The notes under the pieces: model-generated
The model's database searches: none
Told to the model about the DNA's origin: nothing
The model's input: only the letters and a program-made list of their open reading frames with translations
Source: Romboutsia timonensis
GTDB lineage: Bacteria > Bacillota > Clostridia > Peptostreptococcales > Peptostreptococcaceae
Length of the DNA stretch: 64,000 nt
Assembly (NCBI RefSeq): GCF_900106845.1
Contig: NZ_LT629850.1
Coordinates: forward strand, 609,115 to 673,114
Reading direction: 5' to 3'
Program-made: the position numbers and the translations under genes
Shown: positions 44,601 through 53,890 of the stretch, one piece after another
Layout: each line of letters starts with the position of its first letter
How positions within the stretch are numbered: position 1 is the stretch's first letter

Positions 44601-45710
44601 TTAGTCAATAAGTTGTCTTTTTGGTATGTTAAATTTAATAGTATTTTCGATTTCTTCTAACATAGATTGATTTTTAGGATCTATGAAAAGGCAAGTATAT
44701 CCTTTTTCACCAGCTCTACCACATCTACCTATACGGTGAATATAAGATTCTACAGTTTCAGGTATATCATAATTGTATATATGAGTAACTCCTGTAACAT
44801 CTATACCACGAGCGGCAACATCAGTTGCTATTAAATATTGTATATCTGCATTTCTGAAAGATTTCATTATACGTTCACGTTTAGACTGCTTTACATCACT
44901 GTGGATTTTAGCGCAGTTATAACCACGTCTTGATAAGTCTTCCTCAAGCTTGTCAACTCTAACCTTAGTTCTACAGAATATTATAGATAAAAATGGATTA
45001 TCCTTATCTAGACATTTACAAAGAGAATCTTGTTTATTTCTATCAGTAGTTTCAACAACCTCTTGAATAATATTATCTAAAGTAACTTCCTTAGATTTTA
45101 TAGATATTACACTAGGGTCATTCATATATCTATAAGCAAGTTTTTTAACAGCTGAGTCCATAGTAGCTGAGAAACATAAAACTTGAGATTTTTTAGGAAC
45201 ATCTTTCATTATAGTTTCTATATCGTTTTTAAATCCCATAAAAAGCATCTCATCTGCTTCATCAAATACAACAGTTTTTAAGTTTTTTAGATTAATAGTA
45301 CCTCTCATTATATGGTCTATAAGCCTACCTGGAGTAGCTATAACTAAATGAATATTTCTTTTTAGTTTATTTAACTGAGCTCCAATATCCTTTCCACCAT
45401 ATGCTGCTAATATATTTATATCTTTACCTTCTTTTAACTTCATAGCTTCTTCAGTAATTTGAATGGCAAGTTCTCTTGTAGGAGTTAAAATAAGTCCTTG
45501 TATATTATTATTATCTATAGATATATTTTCAAATAGAGGAAGTAAAAATGCTAAAGTTTTACCAGTACCTGTTTGAGCTTGAGCTATAACATCACAACCA
45601 TTTTTTATAATGTTTATACTTTCTTCTTGTATAGGAGTTGGTGTTGATATACCGTTTTTTAATAAAACCTTTGTTATGCTTTCACTAATTCCTAAATCTT
45701 TAAAATTCAT
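44601..45710 (-). CDS. DEAD-box RNA helicase (core only)
   Basis: ATP-dependent RNA helicase of 369 residues. Motifs in order: Q motif (TPIQ), AQTGTGKT, PTRELAIQ, TPGRLIDH, DEAD, SAT, IIFCRTK, ATDVAARGID and HRIGRCGRAG. The protein ends soon after motif VI, so it lacks the C-terminal RNA-binding extension found in CshA/DbpA-type enzymes; it is a minimal helicase of the CshA/RhlE group. Such enzymes act in ribosome assembly, RNA decay or cold adaptation. SD GAAAGG before ATG 45710. Confidence 0.93.
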   Translation of the reverse strand: MNFKDLGISESITKVLLKNGISTPTPIQEESINIIKNGCDVIAQAQTGTGKTLAFLLPLFENISIDNNNIQGLILTPTRELAIQITEEAMKLKEGKDINILAAYGGKDIGAQLNKLKRNIHLVIATPGRLIDHIMRGTINLKNLKTVVFDEADEMLFMGFKNDIETIMKDVPKKSQVLCFSATMDSAVKKLAYRYMNDPSVISIKSKEVTLDNIIQEVVETTDRNKQDSLCKCLDKDNPFLSIIFCRTKVRVDKLEEDLSRRGYNCAKIHSDVKQSKRERIMKSFRNADIQYLIATDVAARGIDVTGVTHIYNYDIPETVESYIHRIGRCGRAGEKGYTCLFIDPKNQSMLEEIENTIKFNIPKRQLID

Positions 45711-45967
45711 AAGTTATTACCTTTCATTTTGAATATTTTAAATATTATGTTATTAGATTTACTTAATTTAAGAAAACTTTATAACTAATCTATAATACCA
45801 CAATAATGTATATTATTCTAATAGTTTCTATAATAATGTGCCTTGAATTTACTTTGTTCATATCGACAACAATATATATTGTTTAAGATTATATAATTTT
45901 ATAGATTTAAAAAATAAAAATTGAAAATACTAAATATATATAGTATGTAAAAAAGTTGGAGGATCAT

Positions 45968-47026
45968 ATGAAGTGTAAATGGTCATCAAAAATAAACAAT
46001 GAACTAATATGCAATCATGAAGCTGATGATAGTGGATATTGCATATTTCATAAAAAACATAAAACAAAAGAAGAAAATAAAGAAGTTATAAAATTAATAA
46101 AAGAAAAAAAAATAAGTGATTTTAGTGGATTTATATTTGAAGAAAATTTTAATATAAATGAAGTTATAGATTATAGTTATAAAGAACTTAATTTTACAGA
46201 AACGACATTTGTAAAAGAAGCTTTATTTAATAACTATATATTTAAAGGTAAAACAATATTTAATCAAACTAATTTTTTAGATTTTACAACATTTATAAAT
46301 AGCAAGTTTAGATATACAGCAATATTTAACAATGTGATATTTAATTCAAAACATTCTAATAAAAAAATATTTATGGGAGTTGAATTTACTGGGCAAAATT
46401 TAGTTATAAGCTCAGTTTATAATCTTCCAAGATTAGATGGAATAAAATTTGATGATTATACAAAATTTATATTATTAGATGTAGACTATGAAAAAGAACA
46501 TTATATAAATGGTAAAATAAACTATAGAATAGCTAGAAATCAAGCTAATAAAATAGGAGACCATGAAAGAATTGGATATTATTATTACAAAGAAAGAGCC
46601 TATGGTTCTAAAAATATAAGAGTTGAAGACTATCCAACCTATAGAGATTATTTATCAACTAAATTTTTCGATGCATTATCAAAGTACACAGTAGGTTATG
46701 GTGAAAGACCTTGGAATATATTAATAGTAAGTGTTATGACAATAAGCATATTTGCACTTTTATATATGTTTATTGGAATTAAAACATTGAATAATGAATT
46801 AATAGGCATAAGTATAAAAACATTAAGCCAACATTCATTAGTTGAAATACTAAATACATATATAGACCTTTGGTACTTTAGTATGGTTACATTTACTACA
46901 GTAGGTTATGGAGATATGATAGTAACAACAACAATTGGTAAAATATTAGTAGGTCTTGAAGTTTTTTTTGGAATAACAATAGGTGCAGCATGGACATCTG
47001 TAATAATTAAAAGGATGATCCGATAG
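45968..47026 (+). CDS. Pentapeptide-repeat protein fused to a two-span K+ channel module
   Basis: A 352-residue protein. The N-terminus is a Cys/His-rich knuckle (CKW at residue 3, then LICNHEADDSGYCIFHKKH) likely to bind metal. Residues ~55-160 hold degenerate pentapeptide repeats (YKELNFTETTFVKEALFNNY). After the hinge VGYGERPW there are two membrane spans with a pore loop and the K+ selectivity filter TTVGYGD (~310-316). So it should be a cation channel gated or tethered by the cytosolic repeat domain (inference). ATG 45968 is set by GGAGG six bases upstream; TTG 45956 would overlap the SD. Paralogous to 24567-25757. Confidence 0.85.
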   Translation: MKCKWSSKINNELICNHEADDSGYCIFHKKHKTKEENKEVIKLIKEKKISDFSGFIFEENFNINEVIDYSYKELNFTETTFVKEALFNNYIFKGKTIFNQTNFLDFTTFINSKFRYTAIFNNVIFNSKHSNKKIFMGVEFTGQNLVISSVYNLPRLDGIKFDDYTKFILLDVDYEKEHYINGKINYRIARNQANKIGDHERIGYYYYKERAYGSKNIRVEDYPTYRDYLSTKFFDALSKYTVGYGERPWNILIVSVMTISIFALLYMFIGIKTLNNELIGISIKTLSQHSLVEILNTYIDLWYFSMVTFTTVGYGDMIVTTTIGKILVGLEVFFGITIGAAWTSVIIKRMIR

Positions 47027-47107
47027 TTAGTAAATAATTACTGATATATTATTTATACAAAGAGGAAAAGATTAAGATATACTTATTAATCCAAGAAGGT
47101 GAGCATT

Positions 47108-48295
47108 TTGAGAAAAAGACTAAAAGAATTACTAATATTAACCTTTGTATTAATACTATCAGTACCTACTTTAATATATTGTGATGATAACAATAAAGTA
47201 GACAGATACTCTAAATCATCAATACTTATAGATCAAACAACAAATAGAGTAATGTTTGAAAAGGATCCAGATGCAAAAAGACCACTTGCTAGTCTTAGTA
47301 AAATGATGACATTTTTAATAGCTCTAGAAGCAATAGAAAATAAAGAAGTAAGTAAAAATGATATCATAACAATAGATAAAGATATGGCAAAGGTAAAAGG
47401 ATCTAGTTATCACTTAAAAGTAGGTGAAAAAGTACCTCTATATGAACTTATGAAAGGGCTTATGATAGTATCAGGAAATGATGCTTCAATAGCAATAGCA
47501 AAGCATATTAGCAAAGATGAAAAAACATTTGTTGAAAGAATGAATGCTAAAGCTAAAGAGATAGGGATGATAAATACAAGTTTTGTAAACCCAAATGGTC
47601 TTCCAATATATGACCTTCAAAATCCTAAAGCTCTTCCAAAGGAAAATATATCGACAGCAAGAGATATAGCCAAGCTTGGAAAGTATATGTTTGATAACTA
47701 TGAAAAAGAAGTAGTAGCAATAACTGATATGCAAACATATTCATATCCAGAAAGAAATTTCCAAAAAAATAATACTAATGCGTTACTTGGTATTATCCCT
47801 GCTGTAGATGGAATAAAAACAGGCTACACTGGAAACGCTGGATATTGTTTAGCCTTTTCTATGGTAGTAGATAAAGATAAAGACAATGAAATAAGACACA
47901 GAATGATAGGTGTAGTACTTGGAGCTAATCATAAAGAAAAAAGAACTTCTGCATCATTATCTATACTAAGATATGGTAAAGAAAACTTTTCTACTAAAAG
48001 AGTTATGGAAAAGGATAAATTAATAGGTAAAAAATATATAAAAGGGTTAGAAGAATTAGAGGTAACATTAAAAAGTGAAGATGAACTTTATGCAACATTA
48101 AAAAACACAGAAAATTTAAAATCTCAAATTACATTAAAAGAATTAAAATATCCAGTTAAAAAAGGTGATACAATAGGTGTAATAAAATACTTCACAGAAA
48201 CTGGACAGGTTATAGGTAGTGTGGATATAATAAGCGCTAATGATGTAGATAATATATCATTTATAACTAAAATAAAAATGATATTTACTGATTAA
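47108..48295 (+). CDS. dacF: D-alanyl-D-alanine carboxypeptidase (DacF/PBP5 type)
   Basis: Removes the terminal D-Ala of peptidoglycan stem peptides outside the membrane. Signal peptide LLILTFVLILSVPTLIYC, then the penicillin-binding domain with SLSK (Ser62/Lys65), SGN in VSGNDASIAIA and KTG in GIKTGYTG, and a C-terminal beta domain. 395 residues. The start is TTG 47108: AGAAGGTG lies 6 bases before it, whereas GTG 47099 would sit on that SD. In sporulating relatives DacF often belongs to a sigma-F operon with spoIIAA, not seen here, so a DacA-like vegetative role is possible. Confidence 0.9.
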   Translation: MRKRLKELLILTFVLILSVPTLIYCDDNNKVDRYSKSSILIDQTTNRVMFEKDPDAKRPLASLSKMMTFLIALEAIENKEVSKNDIITIDKDMAKVKGSSYHLKVGEKVPLYELMKGLMIVSGNDASIAIAKHISKDEKTFVERMNAKAKEIGMINTSFVNPNGLPIYDLQNPKALPKENISTARDIAKLGKYMFDNYEKEVVAITDMQTYSYPERNFQKNNTNALLGIIPAVDGIKTGYTGNAGYCLAFSMVVDKDKDNEIRHRMIGVVLGANHKEKRTSASLSILRYGKENFSTKRVMEKDKLIGKKYIKGLEELEVTLKSEDELYATLKNTENLKSQITLKELKYPVKKGDTIGVIKYFTETGQVIGSVDIISANDVDNISFITKIKMIFTD

Positions 48296-48357
48296 AGTCC
48301 AAGAAAAAAGTATATAATTTAGATAAAAAAGGATAAAAATAAAAGATATAAAAAATA

Positions 48358-48386
48358 TTGTAATTTTAAAATCCTTATGATATACT
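48358..48386 (+). promoter_or_regulatory. Candidate sigma-A promoter of rpsB
   Basis: TTGTAA (48358-48363), 17 bases, TATACT (48381-48386). A ~115-base leader follows before rpsB. Confidence 0.6.
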
Positions 48387-48508
48387 ATCTAAGGTGAAAA
48401 TAACAATAAAATAATCACGCACGACAATGTGATCTTTGAAAGGTGCCTACGAAAGAGGTTTTTCAGAGAGATGACCATGTCGGAGGATAAAAACCAAGGA
48501 GGACTAAG
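48387..48508 (+). promoter_or_regulatory. Structured leader RNA of rpsB-tsf (candidate autoregulatory element)
   Basis: Unusually G/C-containing for an intergenic stretch. TCAC (48415-48418) can pair with GTGA (48429-48432), whereas CGACA (48422-48426) can pair with TGTCG (48478-48482) next to GGAGG, so the two folds exclude each other in part. A second CCT-AGG hairpin (CCTACGAAAGAGG) lies between. Ribosomal protein leaders commonly bind their own product; this one is not a family I can name. Confidence 0.45.
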
Positions 48509-49222
48509 ATGTCAGTAATATCAATGAAACAATTACTAGAAGCTGGTGTACACTTCGGACACCAAACAAGAAGATGGAACCCTAAGATGGCTCAATATAT
48601 ATTCACAGAAAGAAACGGAATATATATAATAGACTTACAAAAAACAGTTAAGAAAGCTGAAGAAGCTTACAAAGCTATGAAAGAAATAGCTGAAACTGGA
48701 AAGCCAGTTTTATTCGTAGGAACTAAGAAGCAAGCTCAAGAAGCTATAAAAGAAGAAGCTGAAAGATGTGGAATGTTCTACGTTAACGAAAGATGGTTAG
48801 GTGGAATGTTAACAAACCACAAAACTATACAAACAAGAATAAACAAATTAAGAGAATTAGAAAGAATGGAAAACGAAGGTGTATTTGAAGTTCTTCCTAA
48901 GAAAGAAGTTATAAAATTAAGAGCTGAAAAAGAAAAGCTTGAAAAATACTTAAACGGTATGAAGGATATGCCTGAATTACCAGGAGCTATGTTCGTAGTA
49001 GACCCAAGAAAAGAAAACATAGCAATACAAGAAGCACACAGATTAGGTATACCAGTATTCGGTATAGTTGATACTAACTGTGACCCAGAAGAATTAGACT
49101 ACGCTATACCAGGAAACGATGACGCTATAAGAGCTGTTAAGTTAATAACTGGTGCTATGGCTAACGCTATAATAGAAGCTAGACAAGGTGCTGAAGAAGA
49201 AGTAGAAGCTGAGCAAGAATAA
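48509..49222 (+). CDS. rpsB: 30S ribosomal protein S2
   Basis: Full-length S2 (237 aa) with [47 protein letters not shown] and [12 protein letters not shown]. The acidic tail ([15 protein letters not shown]) is usual. Codon use is strongly biased to AAC, GCT and GTT-type codons, like other highly expressed genes and unlike the rest of the window. Opens the rpsB-tsf-pyrH-frr block. Confidence 0.98.
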   Translation: MSVISMKQLLEAGVHFGHQTRRWNPKMAQYIFTERNGIYIIDLQKTVKKAEEAYKAMKEIAETGKPVLFVGTKKQAQEAIKEEAERCGMFYVNERWLGGMLTNHKTIQTRINKLRELERMENEGVFEVLPKKEVIKLRAEKEKLEKYLNGMKDMPELPGAMFVVDPRKENIAIQEAHRLGIPVFGIVDTNCDPEELDYAIPGNDDAIRAVKLITGAMANAIIEARQGAEEEVEAEQE

Positions 49223-49231
49223 TAAAACAAC

Positions 49232-49260
49232 TTAATGGTAAGGGTCTCCCTTACCATTAA
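49232..49260 (+). repeat. Perfect hairpin between rpsB and tsf
   Basis: 13-bp stem TTAATGGTAAGGG / CCCTTACCATTAA with TCT loop and no T tail, so not a simple terminator. Could be an RNA processing or stability element that sets S2 against EF-Ts levels. Confidence 0.7.
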
Positions 49261-49288
49261 TAATATATACATATGGAGGGTACTCAAA

Positions 49289-50197
49289 ATGGCTATAACT
49301 GCACAAATGGTTAAAGAATTAAGAGAATCTACAGGTGCTGGAATGATGGACTGTAAGAAAGCTTTACAAGAAGCTGAAGGAAACATGGAAAGAGCTGTAG
49401 ATATATTAAGAGAAAAAGGATTATCTAAAGCTGCTAAGAAAGCTGATAGAATAGCTGCTGAAGGTTTAGTTGCTATAGAAATAAACGAAGACAACACAGT
49501 TGCTTCTATGGTAGAAGTTAACTCTGAAACTGACTTCGTTGCTAAAAATGAAGATTTCAAAACTTTCGTTAAGGATGCTGCTTTAATGGCTTTAGCTACT
49601 GATAAAGAAGACGTAGCTGGATTATTAGCTGAAACTCATAGCGAAGGAATAGCTTTATCTGAAGTATTAAACAACAGAATAGCTACAATAGGAGAAAAAT
49701 TAGACGTAAGAAGATTCGTTAAGATAGCTACAGAAGGTCAAGTAGCTGGATACATCCACGGTGGTGGTAAAATAGGTGTTTTAGTTGAAATGATAACAAC
49801 TGCTAAAGATGCAGAAGTTATAGCTATGGGAAGAGATATAGCTATGCAAGTTGCTGCTATGAATCCTAAATACGTTTCAAGAGACGATGTAGATCAAGAA
49901 TACATAGCACATGAAACTGAAATATTAACTCAACAAGCTTTAAACGAAGGAAAGCCAGCTAACATAGTTGAAAAAATGATAAAAGGTAGACTTGAAAAGC
50001 AATTAAAAGAAGTTTGCTTATTAGAACAACCATTCGTTAAGAACGGAGACTTAACAATAAAAGCTTTAGTTGCAGAAACTGCTAAGAAAGTAGGAGCTGA
50101 CATAACTTTAGGAAGAGTTGTTAGATTCGAAGTTGGAGAAGGTATAGAAAAGAAAGAAGAAAACTTTGCAGAAGAAGTTGCTAAGCAACTTAAGTAA
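49289..50197 (+). CDS. tsf: Elongation factor Ts
   Basis: Nucleotide-exchange factor for EF-Tu. 302 residues from ATG 49289, chosen because GGAGGG lies 9 bases upstream and the sequence MAITAQMVKELRESTGAGMM is the exact family start; an 18-codon upstream extension is an artefact that would overlap the hairpin. N-terminal UBA-like domain, MDCKKALQEAEG, the core TDFVAKNEDF signature and two dimerisation subdomains are present. High-expression codon bias as in rpsB. Confidence 0.97.
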   Translation: MAITAQMVKELRESTGAGMMDCKKALQEAEGNMERAVDILREKGLSKAAKKADRIAAEGLVAIEINEDNTVASMVEVNSETDFVAKNEDFKTFVKDAALMALATDKEDVAGLLAETHSEGIALSEVLNNRIATIGEKLDVRRFVKIATEGQVAGYIHGGGKIGVLVEMITTAKDAEVIAMGRDIAMQVAAMNPKYVSRDDVDQEYIAHETEILTQQALNEGKPANIVEKMIKGRLEKQLKEVCLLEQPFVKNGDLTIKALVAETAKKVGADITLGRVVRFEVGEGIEKKEENFAEEVAKQLK

Positions 50198-50201
50198 TTG
50201 T

Positions 50202-50232
50202 AAAAGAGAACACTTAAGTGTTCTCTTTTTTT
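50202..50232 (+). terminator. Terminator after tsf
   Basis: 14-bp stem AAAAGAGAACACTT / AAGTGTTCTCTTTT without loop bases to spare, then T run; separates rpsB-tsf from pyrH. Confidence 0.88.
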
Positions 50233-50257
50233 GAAAAAGATATTAGGTAGAATGTAG

Positions 50258-50974
<717 letters not shown>

Positions 50975-51002
50975 TACTTAATATTAATTATTTTATTAAA
51001 CA

Positions 51003-51077
51003 CCGCTCGATAAAAAATATATAACCTTCCCTCCAAGCTACAATGTCGGTTCAGTTTATATATTTCTCATCTTCGCT
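51003..51077 (+). repeat. Dispersed stem-loop repeat Rpt-2, copy in pyrH-frr gap
   Basis: CCGCTCGAT, AATATATAA, CCCTCCAA, AATGTCGGTTCA, TATATATT and CATCTTCGCT match the complement of the copy at 55348-55428 in order. The arms here are only partly complementary, so this copy has decayed in the stem but kept the loop. Confidence 0.8.
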
Positions 51078-51194
51078 AGAAGAATTAATAAAATAAAAAA
51101 ATGTAAAATATATTTTTTAATATAGATTAAAAGTATTATATAAAGTAAGATAAAGATATATAATAGTATTATAATATATAGGAGGATAATAACT

Positions 51195-51752
51195 ATGAAA
51201 TTAGATGTACATAAGCAATTAGAAGCTAAGATGACTAAAACAATAGATGCCCTAAAGCATGAATACACAACTATAAGAGCAGGAAGAGCAAACGCTCAAA
51301 TGTTAGACAAGGTAAGAGTTGACTACTACGGATCATTAACTCCAATCAACCAAATGGCTGCTATATCAGTTCCAGAACCAAGAACATTAATGATAAACCC
51401 TTGGGATAAGTCTTCTATGGCAGAAATAGAAAAAGCTATAAGAAACTCTGATTTAGGATTAAACCCAACTAACGATGGTCAAGTTATAAGAATATCAGTT
51501 CCAGCTTTAACGGAAGAAAGAAGAAAAGAATTAGCTAAGAGAGTTCATAAAGTTGCTGAAGAATTCAAAGTAAGACTTAGAAACGAAAGAAGAGATGCAA
51601 ATGATGCATTAAAGAAAATGGAAAAAGACGGAGAATTAACTGAAGACGAATTAAAGAAAGCACAAGATGAAGTTCAAAAAATAACTGACAAATTCATAAA
51701 AGAAGTAGATCAAGTTGCTACTGCTAAAGAAAAAGATATAATGGAGGTATAA
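51195..51752 (+). CDS. frr: Ribosome recycling factor
   Basis: Splits post-termination ribosomes with EF-G. 185 residues: three-helix bundle with [45 protein letters not shown] and the C-terminal helix [26 protein letters not shown]. Downstream small gene starts two bases after the stop. Confidence 0.97.
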   Translation: MKLDVHKQLEAKMTKTIDALKHEYTTIRAGRANAQMLDKVRVDYYGSLTPINQMAAISVPEPRTLMINPWDKSSMAEIEKAIRNSDLGLNPTNDGQVIRISVPALTEERRKELAKRVHKVAEEFKVRLRNERRDANDALKKMEKDGELTEDELKKAQDEVQKITDKFIKEVDQVATAKEKDIMEV

Positions 51753-51754
51753 TA

Positions 51755-51958
51755 TTGAATAAATATTATAACCTTTTAGGCCTTCAATTAGAAGAAGTAG
51801 AAAAGTATCTCAAAGAAAAAAACATAACATACACTGTAAAATCTATACAAGGTAAAAAAGACACGGATAAGCTTATTATTCCTAAAGTCATAAAAATATC
51901 AGAAGTAGATAATGGTGTAGAATTACTAACAACTAAGTTTTCTGACTCCCTAAAATAG
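51755..51958 (+). CDS. Small hypothetical protein between frr and uppS
   Basis: 67 residues starting at TTG 51755, with SD GGAGGT (51743-51748) inside the frr end and spacing of 6. The N-terminal half (YNLLGLQLEEVEKYLKEKN followed by ITYTV) resembles a PASTA unit: short strand, L-LEEA-K-L helix, then a strand. If so it is a lone, cytosolic PASTA-like domain without kinase or PBP; this is a weak similarity. Translationally coupled with frr. A bulged hairpin (51939-51967) overlaps its 3' end. Confidence 0.65.
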   Translation: MNKYYNLLGLQLEEVEKYLKEKNITYTVKSIQGKKDTDKLIIPKVIKISEVDNGVELLTTKFSDSLK

Positions 51959-52008
51959 GGGTCAGAAATCTTTGCATTTAAGCAAATTTTATAATGGAGG
52001 CAAAAACT

Positions 52009-52737
52009 ATGAATAGTTATGACATAAATTTAGAAAAAGTGCCTACTCATATAGCTATAATAATGGATGGAAACGGGAGATGGGCAAAATCTAGATTCCT
52101 TCCTAGAACTGCAGGACATAAAGCAGGGGTAGAAGCAATAAGAGAAGTAATAAAAGAATCTCAAAGATTAGGGGTAAAACATCTAACTTTATATGCTTTT
52201 TCAACAGAAAACTGGAAAAGACCTAAACTTGAAGTAGATACACTTATGACTCTTTTAGCTACATATTTAAGCAAAGAGATTAAAGAATTACATGCCAACA
52301 ATGTAAAAGTTACAACAATAGGGGATATATCAAAGCTTCCTAAAAATTGTATAGAACAATTAAATAATGCATTCGAATTAACTAAAGATAATACAGGAGT
52401 TAATTTAAATCTTGCTCTAAACTACGGAAGTAGAGATGATATAAAAAATGCAATAATAGATATATTAAATGATGCAAAATGTGGTAAAATAAATATAGAA
52501 GAAATAAATGAAAATACTATAAAAAATTATTTAGATACAAAGTCTATACCAGATCCTGACTTAATAATAAGAACTAGTGGAGAGCAAAGACTTAGCAACT
52601 TCTTAATGTGGGAAGCTGCTTACTCTGAGTTTTATTTCACTGATATACACTGGCCAGACTTTAATAGAACAGAGCTTCAAAAGGCAATATACGTATATCA
52701 AAATAGAGACAGAAGATTTGGCGGACTAAGTAAGTAG
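52009..52737 (+). CDS. uppS: Undecaprenyl diphosphate synthase (isoprenyl transferase)
   Basis: Makes the C55 lipid carrier for cell wall and capsule from farnesyl-PP and isopentenyl-PP. 242 residues from ATG 52009 (GGAGG 8 bases upstream; ATG 51994 would sit before the SD). Catalytic HIAIIMDGNGRWAK (Asp20), RTAGHKAGVEAIR, YAFSTENWKRP and the C-terminal DLIIRTSGEQRLSNFLMWE are all present. Close to cdsA (16 bases). Confidence 0.97.
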   Translation: MNSYDINLEKVPTHIAIIMDGNGRWAKSRFLPRTAGHKAGVEAIREVIKESQRLGVKHLTLYAFSTENWKRPKLEVDTLMTLLATYLSKEIKELHANNVKVTTIGDISKLPKNCIEQLNNAFELTKDNTGVNLNLALNYGSRDDIKNAIIDILNDAKCGKINIEEINENTIKNYLDTKSIPDPDLIIRTSGEQRLSNFLMWEAAYSEFYFTDIHWPDFNRTELQKAIYVYQNRDRRFGGLSK

Positions 52738-52753
52738 TAAGGAGAAAATTTAT

Positions 52754-53533
52754 ATGCTTACAAGAGTAATAGCCGCATTAGCTTTAGTACCATTATTTAT
52801 ATTCATTGTAATTGGTGGGATACCATTATATATAGCTGAAATAGTAATACTTGCTATGGCTTTAAGAGAATTTTATAAAGCATTTAATGCAAAGGATATA
52901 CACCCTATAGAAAATATAGGTTATATATTTATAGCATACATGGGTCTAAAAAATATACTTAATTTAGGTGTAGAGTATACTTACATAATGATATTTTTAT
53001 TATTTATGTACTCTATAACTTATCTTTTAAGATGTAAAAATAATGTAATTGATATTGCAATAACATTTTTCAGTATATTCTATGTAGCTATATCTATAGA
53101 TTTTATAGTTCTAACTATAAACAGCTTTGAAAGAGGTGCAATTTATGTATGGACTATATTTATAGTAGCTTTTCTTACTGATACATTTGCATACTTTACA
53201 GGATATTTATTTGGAAAGCATAAGCTTATACCAAAGGTAAGTCCTAAAAAGACTGTAGAAGGGAGTATAGGTGGAATTATAGGAAGTACTGTAGGTTGTA
53301 TTATATTTGGATACTTATTTAATTTAGATATGACTGCTATGGCAATAATAGGAAGTATAGGAAGCATAGTAGCTCAATTTGGAGATTTATTTGCATCATC
53401 TATAAAAAGATATGTAGGTATAAAAGACTATGGAAAATTAATACCAGGTCATGGTGGAGTATTAGATAGATTTGACAGTGTAATTTTAGTTGCTCCATTT
53501 GTATATTATGCAATTATACTTTTTAGCAAATAA
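52754..53533 (+). CDS. cdsA: Phosphatidate cytidylyltransferase
   Basis: Makes CDP-diacylglycerol from phosphatidate and CTP. 259 residues with about eight spans; the family signature SSIKRYVGIKDYGKLIPGHG followed by GVLDRFDS is intact near the C-terminus. SD AAGGAG. Followed by a terminator and then by the type I toxin module instead of dxr directly. Confidence 0.96.
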   Translation: MLTRVIAALALVPLFIFIVIGGIPLYIAEIVILAMALREFYKAFNAKDIHPIENIGYIFIAYMGLKNILNLGVEYTYIMIFLLFMYSITYLLRCKNNVIDIAITFFSIFYVAISIDFIVLTINSFERGAIYVWTIFIVAFLTDTFAYFTGYLFGKHKLIPKVSPKKTVEGSIGGIIGSTVGCIIFGYLFNLDMTAMAIIGSIGSIVAQFGDLFASSIKRYVGIKDYGKLIPGHGGVLDRFDSVILVAPFVYYAIILFSK

Positions 53534-53537
53534 GTGC

Positions 53538-53567
53538 AAGGCCCCAGTAATTATAGGGGTCTTTTTT
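53538..53567 (+). terminator. Terminator after cdsA
   Basis: AAGGCCCC / GGGGTCTT stem with one G-T pair and a six-T tail. Confidence 0.85.
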
Positions 53568-53599
53568 AATTAAATATATAATATAATTTTAAAATATGG

Positions 53600-53605
53600 T
53601 ATAAT
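53600..53605 (+). promoter_or_regulatory. -10 box of the toxin mRNA
   Basis: TATAAT with a weak AT-rich -35 region. A start seven bases downstream falls at 53613, exactly where the 5' arm of the long end-to-end pairing begins. Confidence 0.6.
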
Positions 53606-53612
53606 GAATTTT

Positions 53613-53888
53613 AGAGAAATTATAGTCTAAGAGTAGTGGTTTCCATACTAAATAAAAAAACCTACTTTCTGAGGAAAGGAGGTGGAAGGTATGGAAGATT
53701 TTATATTAAGTGTACTAGCTGGTCTAGCAACATCGTACATAGCATATTTATGTAGTAAAATAAAAAACCACTTATTCAATGGCCGTAGAAAAAGTGGTTA
53801 TGAATTTGAATTAAAATTCAAATTAAAAAAATTCTAATGTATATGGAAACCATACTCTACAGCACATAGACTATAATTTCTCTTTTTT
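53613..53888 (+). other. Type I toxin mRNA with paired ends and sequestered SD
   Basis: 53613-53629 (AGAGAAATTATAGTCTA) is the exact complement of 53867-53883; 53630-53635 and 53637-53647 also pair with 53853-53858 and 53842-53852. The 3' arm is followed at once by a T run, so the same pairing can end transcription. Within the leader CCTACTTTC (53661-53669) faces GAAAGGAGG (53674-53682), hiding the SD. Both traits are known from type I toxin mRNAs. Confidence 0.75.
53691..53837 (+). CDS. Type I toxin: small hydrophobic peptide with basic tail
   Basis: 48 residues, too short for ordinary gene calling. It has one membrane segment (FILSVLAGLATSYIAYLCSK, residues 4-23), then a basic, Lys/Arg-rich tail (GRRKSGYEFELKFKLKKF). 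This is the plan of the C. difficile type I toxins (N-terminal LLNVLAG-like span with SYI-YL, C-terminal cationic FELKFKL repeat). The SD AAAGGAGGTGG is very strong but pairs with an upstream CCT/CTTTC. Expected effect is membrane damage or growth arrest when not silenced by the antisense RNA (established for the family, inferred here). Confidence 0.82.
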   Translation: MEDFILSVLAGLATSYIAYLCSKIKNHLFNGRRKSGYEFELKFKLKKF

Positions 53889-53890
53889 CT
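53757..53890 (-). ncRNA. Candidate antisense antitoxin RNA
   Basis: On the minus strand a TATAAT (53898-53903) would start an RNA near 53890. A terminator AACCACTT / AAGTGGTT with T run lies at 53766-53799 and stops it near 53757. The ~134-base RNA would cover the toxin 3' half and 3' UTR, including the 3' pairing arms. Size and convergent layout match the antitoxins of C. difficile type I modules. Ends are estimates. Confidence 0.5.

Noticed and set aside
49235-49288. 18-codon N-terminal extension of tsf
   Set aside because: It runs through the intergenic hairpin and lacks an SD; the real start follows GGAGGG.
51056-51268. 70-codon minus-strand frame before frr
   Set aside because: AT-rich I/L/Y low complexity, antisense to frr start.
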